A DNA stretch of 9,639 nt from CAYXGE01 sp964464435. Lineage in GTDB: Bacteria; Pseudomonadota; Gammaproteobacteria; Burkholderiales; Methylophilaceae. The DNA is taken from assembly GCA_964464435.1 (NCBI GenBank), contig CAYXGE010000068.1, positions 1 through 9,639 on the forward strand. The letters run 5' to 3'. The notes below the pieces were generated by a model. That model saw nothing but the letters and a program-made list of their open reading frames with translations. It was not told the origin of the DNA and made no database searches. Both the position numbers and the translations under genes were made by a program. Within the stretch, counting starts at the first letter, position 1. Each line of letters starts with the position of its first letter. Shown one piece after another: positions 6,217 through 9,639 of this stretch.

Positions 6217-7148
6217 GGATGCTCTTTGCAAAATTGATGCGATGGTTAGATAGTGGCCAACCTGTAGATTCCACTTCAACACCTTCTAATTTGCAAGCAA
6301 ATCAAGTAGATTGGCTTAGAGTATTGCCATTTTTAATGATGCATCTTGCTTGTTTTGCAGTGATTTGGGTTGGCTGGAGTAGTTTTGCTGTGGTCTTTGC
6401 AATTGCCTTATACGCTATTAGAATGTTTGCAATTACAGGCTTTTATCACCGCTATTTCTCACATAAAGCTTTTAAAACATCACGCTTTACGCAATGCCTA
6501 TTTGCAATTTTGGGCGCTAGTGCTGTGCAACGTGGTCCATTGTGGTGGGCTTCCCATCATCGTCATCATCATTCGCACTCTGAAACTTTAGAAGATGCAC
6601 ATTCACCAGTGATGCACGGTTTTTTTTGGAGTCATATCGGTTGGTTTTTATCAGAAAAACACTTTTACACGCAAATTGAACGCGTTCAAGAACTCGCTAA
6701 GTTTCCTGAATTGCGTTTTTTGGACCGCTTTGATGTATTAATCCCCACTCTACTTGGTTTATCCATTTATGGTTTAGGTGAGCTCCTAGCCAAATTCGCA
6801 CCAAGCCTAGCCACTAATGGCCTGCAATTGTTTATATGGGGCTTTGTAATTTCAACGGTTGTCCTTTATCACGCCACCTTTACAGTGAATTCACTCGCCC
6901 ACGTTTGGGGTAAGCGACGTTACGCCACGAGTGATGAGAGCCGCAATAATGCTTTTATTGCATTAATTACTTTAGGTGAAGGTTGGCACAACAATCATCA
7001 TCATTTTCCTGGTGCAGCCAGACAAGGATTTTATTGGTGGGAAATTGATTTAACCTATTACGGTCTCAAACTCATGGCAATGTTAGGCCTAATTTGGGAT
7101 GTTAAAACCGTGCCTATTCATATCAAAGAAGCAAGAAAAATTAAATGA
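6204..7148 (+). CDS. Membrane acyl-lipid/acyl-CoA desaturase (delta-9 type)
   Basis: This encodes 314 residues of the membrane di-iron fatty acid desaturase family, which inserts a double bond into an acyl chain using O2 and electrons from a carrier. The three histidine boxes are intact: HRYFSH (82-87, HX4H), HHRHHHSHS (118-126, containing HXXHH) and HNNHHHFP (262-269, HXXHH). NSLAHVWG (229-236) is typical of delta-9 enzymes of the stearoyl-CoA desaturase type. Hydrophobic blocks lie near 38-80, 97-108, 178-195 and 207-226. No fused cytochrome b5 or ferredoxin domain is present, so an external electron donor is needed, and none is encoded in the window. The start at 6204 overlaps the lipocalin gene and has AAGGTG (6189-6194) 9 nt upstream; Met6 at 6219 is a weaker alternative. 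In the operon it probably supplies cis-unsaturated chains for the CFA-family methyltransferases. Confidence 0.9.
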   Translation: MEKIGMLFAKLMRWLDSGQPVDSTSTPSNLQANQVDWLRVLPFLMMHLACFAVIWVGWSSFAVVFAIALYAIRMFAITGFYHRYFSHKAFKTSRFTQCLFAILGASAVQRGPLWWASHHRHHHSHSETLEDAHSPVMHGFFWSHIGWFLSEKHFYTQIERVQELAKFPELRFLDRFDVLIPTLLGLSIYGLGELLAKFAPSLATNGLQLFIWGFVISTVVLYHATFTVNSLAHVWGKRRYATSDESRNNAFIALITLGEGWHNNHHHFPGAARQGFYWWEIDLTYYGLKLMAMLGLIWDVKTVPIHIKEARKIK

Positions 7149-8407
7149 AAATTGCCATTATAGGTGCAGGTATTGCTGGCAATACCCTCGCCTACCATTT
7201 GAACAAACACCATGACATCACCGTATTTGAAGCTGGCAGTCATATTGGTGGACACACGCATACGCATGAAATTGAATACGGTGGTAAAGCATACGCAGTT
7301 GATACTGGTTTTATTGTGTTTAATGATAAAACCTACCCTCACTTTTTATCCTTGCTTGAAGAATTAAATGTTGCATGGCAACCCAGTGAAATGAGCTTTA
7401 GTGTGCATTGTGAAAAAACTGGGCTGGAATACAACGGCACCAATTTGAATGCACTATTTGCCCAACGTCGTAACTTATTTAAGCCAAAGTTTTACGGCAT
7501 GATTCAGGACATTCTGCGTTTTAATCAACAATCTCTTGAGTTATTAGCGGATGGTGAGGAAATGCAACTTGGCACCTATCTAAGCAAAAATGGCTATAGT
7601 CAGATGTTTATTGATTACTACATTATCCCGATGGGTTCAGCCATTTGGTCAACTGATGCCGCACAAATGTTAAGGTTTCCAGCGCGCTTCTTTGTACGTT
7701 TTTTTCACAATCATGGCATGCTTACGGTAAATAATCGTCCTCAGTGGCGTGTTATTCAAGGTGGTTCTGCAAGATATTTAGATAAATTGACTGCCTCATT
7801 TGCACATAAAATTAGACTCAATAGCCCTGTTGAATCTGTACGTAGATTAAAAAAGACTGTTCGAATTAAATGTAAACATGCCGAAGAGGAAACCTTTGAT
7901 TGGGTATTTTTTGCTTGTCACAGCAATCAAGCGCTCGCTATGCTAACTGATGCCACCCAGTCTGAAAAAGAGGTTCTAGGCGCAATTCCATATCAACAAA
8001 ATGAAGTAGTTCTCCATACAGACCGCTTTATGTTACCCAAACGCAAACTGGCTTGGGCGGCGTGGAATTATCATGTGACTGCGCAACCTTTGAATAAAGT
8101 TGCGGTGACCTACAATATGAACATATTACAAGGCTTAAGCTTGCCACATGCGGATGCCGACCCTATTCTAGTAACCTTAAACCATACAACGAATATTAAC
8201 CCTGCAAAAATCATCAAACGTTTAAGCTACGACCACCCTTTATACACGACAGCAGGCACTCTAGCACAGGCAAGGCATGCAGAAATCAGCGGTCAAAACC
8301 GCACTGGCTATGCAGGCGCATACTGGCGCAATGGCTTTCATGAAGACGGCGTAGTGAGTGCGCTAGATGCACTCAAACACTTTGAGGTGGCACAAGGTGC
8401 AAGCTAG
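7145..8407 (+). CDS. FAD-dependent amine-oxidase-family oxidoreductase
   Basis: This encodes 420 residues. The N terminus is a Rossmann dinucleotide fold: GAGIAG (7-12), with the ribose-binding acidic residue in VFEAGSHIGGHTHT (27-40). DTGFIVFNDKTYPHF (53-67) and GAYWRNGFHEDGVVSALDAL (391-410) are signatures of the NAD(P)-binding, flavin-containing amine-oxidase-like proteins that sit beside DUF1365 and cfa genes in many bacteria. Despite the family name these are not known amine oxidases. In the furan fatty acid pathway a desaturase acts on methylated phospholipid chains, and a flavoprotein like this is a candidate for such chemistry; that is inference. There is no signal peptide, so the enzyme is cytoplasmic or peripheral to the inner membrane. 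Its ATG overlaps the desaturase TGA (ATGA) and its 3' end overlaps the DUF1365 gene, so all three are translationally coupled. Confidence 0.88.
   Translation: MKIAIIGAGIAGNTLAYHLNKHHDITVFEAGSHIGGHTHTHEIEYGGKAYAVDTGFIVFNDKTYPHFLSLLEELNVAWQPSEMSFSVHCEKTGLEYNGTNLNALFAQRRNLFKPKFYGMIQDILRFNQQSLELLADGEEMQLGTYLSKNGYSQMFIDYYIIPMGSAIWSTDAAQMLRFPARFFVRFFHNHGMLTVNNRPQWRVIQGGSARYLDKLTASFAHKIRLNSPVESVRRLKKTVRIKCKHAEEETFDWVFFACHSNQALAMLTDATQSEKEVLGAIPYQQNEVVLHTDRFMLPKRKLAWAAWNYHVTAQPLNKVAVTYNMNILQGLSLPHADADPILVTLNHTTNINPAKIIKRLSYDHPLYTTAGTLAQARHAEISGQNRTGYAGAYWRNGFHEDGVVSALDALKHFEVAQGAS
8384..8390 (+). promoter_or_regulatory. Ribosome binding site that selects the GTG start at 8397
   Basis: GAGGTGG at 8384-8390 lies 6 nt before the GTG at 8397-8399, inside the 3' end of the FAD-enzyme gene. 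It favours that GTG over the in-frame ATG at 8367, which has no comparable site at the right distance. The extra 10 residues from the ATG would also precede the point where proteins of this family normally begin. Confidence 0.6.
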
Positions 8408-9173
8408 CGCCATTTATACTGGCTGGGTATCGCACAATCGTTTTGCGCCCAAACCACATGCATTTAAGTATCAAGTCTTTATGATGTACTTAGACTTAGA
8501 TGAATTGCCTCAGCTTTTTGATGGATTTAAATGTTGGGGCTATTTAAAGTCAACATTGGCTTGGTTTAAACGCGAGGATTATTTTGGTGACCCACAGCAA
8601 CCACTCAAAACAGAAATTGCTCAACTACTGACACAAGCCACTGGGCGCAAAGTAGATGGCCCTATTCGACTTCTTACCAATATGCGTTATTTTGGACATT
8701 GCTTTAACCCAGTCAGTTTTTATTACTGCTTTGCGCCTGATGGGCAAACATTAGAAGCCATTGTTAGCCATATCACTAACACCCCGTGGGGTGAGAGTTA
8801 CGCCTATGTGCATGATTTAAATAATGAAAAAGAACTAAAAAAAACAAAAAATGGGGATATTCATGTATTTAAACTCACCAAAAATTTTCATGTATCGCCA
8901 TTTATGCCCATGGATATTGAATATGATTGGGCCTTTAAACTAGAAGAAACTCAACTATTTGTGCATATGAAAAACCTTAAGCAAGGTGCACAACTATTCA
9001 ATGCCACACTCGCATTAGAACGACAAGAAATTACGGAAAAAGCTCTCAACTGGCTTTTAATAAAATATCCATTCATGACCCTTAAAGTAGTGGCTGGTAT
9101 TTACTGGAACGCCCTATTACTCTGGTTAAAACGTGTGCCTTTTTATGCACACCCTAACACTTTGAATAAATAA
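8397..9173 (+). CDS. DUF1365 family protein
   Basis: This encodes 258 residues from the GTG at 8397. An ATG at 8367 would add ten residues, but homologues as I know them begin shortly before the SAIYTGWVSHNRFAPKPHAF stretch (4-23), and GAGGTGG sits correctly for the GTG. Conserved blocks are YLDLDELP (31-38), RYFGHCFNPVSFYYCF (97-112) and NTPWGESYAYV (128-138), followed by a FHVSPFMPM segment. The C terminus is hydrophobic, suggesting attachment to the inner membrane. DUF1365 proteins occur beside FAD amine-oxidase-like and CFA synthase genes across proteobacteria. No reaction is firmly established for the family as far as I know, although an acyl-lipid substrate is the natural guess. The gene overlaps the FAD-enzyme gene by 11 nt and ends 3 nt before the Cfa start. 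Confidence 0.88.
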   Translation: MQASAIYTGWVSHNRFAPKPHAFKYQVFMMYLDLDELPQLFDGFKCWGYLKSTLAWFKREDYFGDPQQPLKTEIAQLLTQATGRKVDGPIRLLTNMRYFGHCFNPVSFYYCFAPDGQTLEAIVSHITNTPWGESYAYVHDLNNEKELKKTKNGDIHVFKLTKNFHVSPFMPMDIEYDWAFKLEETQLFVHMKNLKQGAQLFNATLALERQEITEKALNWLLIKYPFMTLKVVAGIYWNALLLWLKRVPFYAHPNTLNK

Positions 9174-9176
9174 ATC

Positions 9177-9639
9177 ATGTCAACTCAAGAAACACTTACC
9201 ACACCACTCAAAGCCAAAAGCCGCGCACAATGGGTTGCCGATTACGCCAAAGCGCAAATTTTAAAGCGTCTGCAAGGCCTACAAAAAGGCAAGCTCAGCA
9301 TCATAGATGGCAGCGAACAACATCACTTTGGTAGCACGCCAGAAATCAGCGCAACCATACATGTACATGACCCACGCTTTTATGGTGAAATCGCCTTTGG
9401 TGGTAGCATAGGCGCAGGTGAAGCCTATATGCTAGGCTATTGGAGTGCTGATAATCTAACCAATGTCATTCGTTTAATGGCCATCAACCAAAGCGTGATG
9501 GATAGCCTAGAAGGCGGCTATCAATGGCTCAGCAAACCCATCATGAAGGTGCTGCATTGGCTCAATAGCAATACCACCGAAGGCAGCCGCAAAAACATTG
9601 CCGCCCATTATGATTTAGGCAACGACATGTTCGCGCTGT
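9177..9639 (+). CDS. cfa: Cyclopropane-fatty-acyl-phospholipid synthase, N-terminal part (3' end outside window)
   Basis: The frame is open from the ATG at 9177 to the window edge, giving 154 codons. The enzyme transfers a methylene group from S-adenosylmethionine to cis double bonds of phospholipid acyl chains at the inner membrane. The visible part is the N-terminal lipid-binding domain: KGKLSIIDG (37-45), HVHDPRFYGEIAFGGSIGAG (62-81), then EAYMLGYW, LTNVIRLM and NQSVMD. The catalytic domain begins at NIAAHYDLGNDMF at the right edge. SAM-binding and catalytic residues are outside the window, so an intact enzyme is assumed. The match to canonical bacterial CFA synthases is close, unlike the shorter CFA-like gene at 2664. 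It starts 3 nt after the DUF1365 stop with no clear ribosome site, so translational coupling is likely. Among the genes of this operon it is the one whose product is most predictable. Confidence 0.9.
   Translation, partial: MSTQETLTTPLKAKSRAQWVADYAKAQILKRLQGLQKGKLSIIDGSEQHHFGSTPEISATIHVHDPRFYGEIAFGGSIGAGEAYMLGYWSADNLTNVIRLMAINQSVMDSLEGGYQWLSKPIMKVLHWLNSNTTEGSRKNIAAHYDLGNDMFAL

Noticed and set aside
8367..8396. ATG start of the DUF1365 gene at 8367
   Set aside because: It lacks a ribosome site and adds ten residues that do not look like the family N terminus. GAGGTGG is correctly placed for the GTG at 8397.
1..9639. Mobile element, prophage, CRISPR, tRNA or rRNA signals
   Set aside because: No terminal inverted repeats with transposase, spaced direct repeats, integrase, or structural RNA segments were seen. 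Coding density and codon style look uniform.

Overview
The window looks like chromosomal DNA of an AT-leaning Gram-negative proteobacterium. Lipoprotein signals, a bacterial lipocalin, a PQQ-dependent dehydrogenase fold and a full-length-type cyclopropane fatty acid (CFA) synthase all fit that. PQQ-type enzymes beside a CFA cluster of this composition would suit a betaproteobacterial methylotroph such as a Methylophilaceae member, but this assignment is an inference from gene content and base composition only. No transposase, phage gene, CRISPR array, tRNA or rRNA gene is visible, and no gene looks broken.

Layout: (1) At 1-647 are the tail of a small unrecognised protein gene and a small secreted protein gene, joined by an ATGA overlap. 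They are followed by a 14-bp palindrome and a rho-independent terminator. (2) At 773-2569, on the minus strand, is one lipoprotein of the PQQ-dependent dehydrogenase beta-propeller family. (3) At 2570-2663 is a divergent intergenic region with two dyads; one carries a TATACT box facing outward in each arm. (4) From 2664 to the right edge runs an uninterrupted plus-strand operon of nine genes: a CFA-synthase-like/coclaurine N-methyltransferase-like methyltransferase, a DUF2878 membrane protein, a DUF1295 membrane protein, a secreted DUF6134-like protein, a lipocalin lipoprotein, a three-histidine-box membrane fatty acid desaturase, an FAD amine-oxidase-like enzyme, a DUF1365 protein, and the first 154 codons of a canonical CFA synthase. 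Spacings run from 13 nt down to overlaps of 4-13 nt, so the genes are almost certainly co-transcribed and translationally coupled.

Working hypothesis: the operon modifies acyl chains of membrane phospholipids in place. The desaturase would introduce cis double bonds. The two SAM-dependent CFA-family enzymes would methylate or cyclopropanate them. The FAD enzyme and the DUF1295 protein, a relative of steroid reductases, would carry out further redox steps. DUF1365 and DUF2878 proteins recur with these genes but lack an assigned reaction. The lipocalin and the DUF6134-like protein would act on lipid in the envelope. The set recalls the ChrR/ECF-sigma or light-regulated cfa clusters and the furan fatty acid (UfaM/UfaD/UfaO) pathway known from other bacteria, but the actual product here cannot be read from sequence. 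The most unusual single protein is the PQQ-type lipoprotein, in which two of the three canonical metal-ligand positions appear to be glycine.
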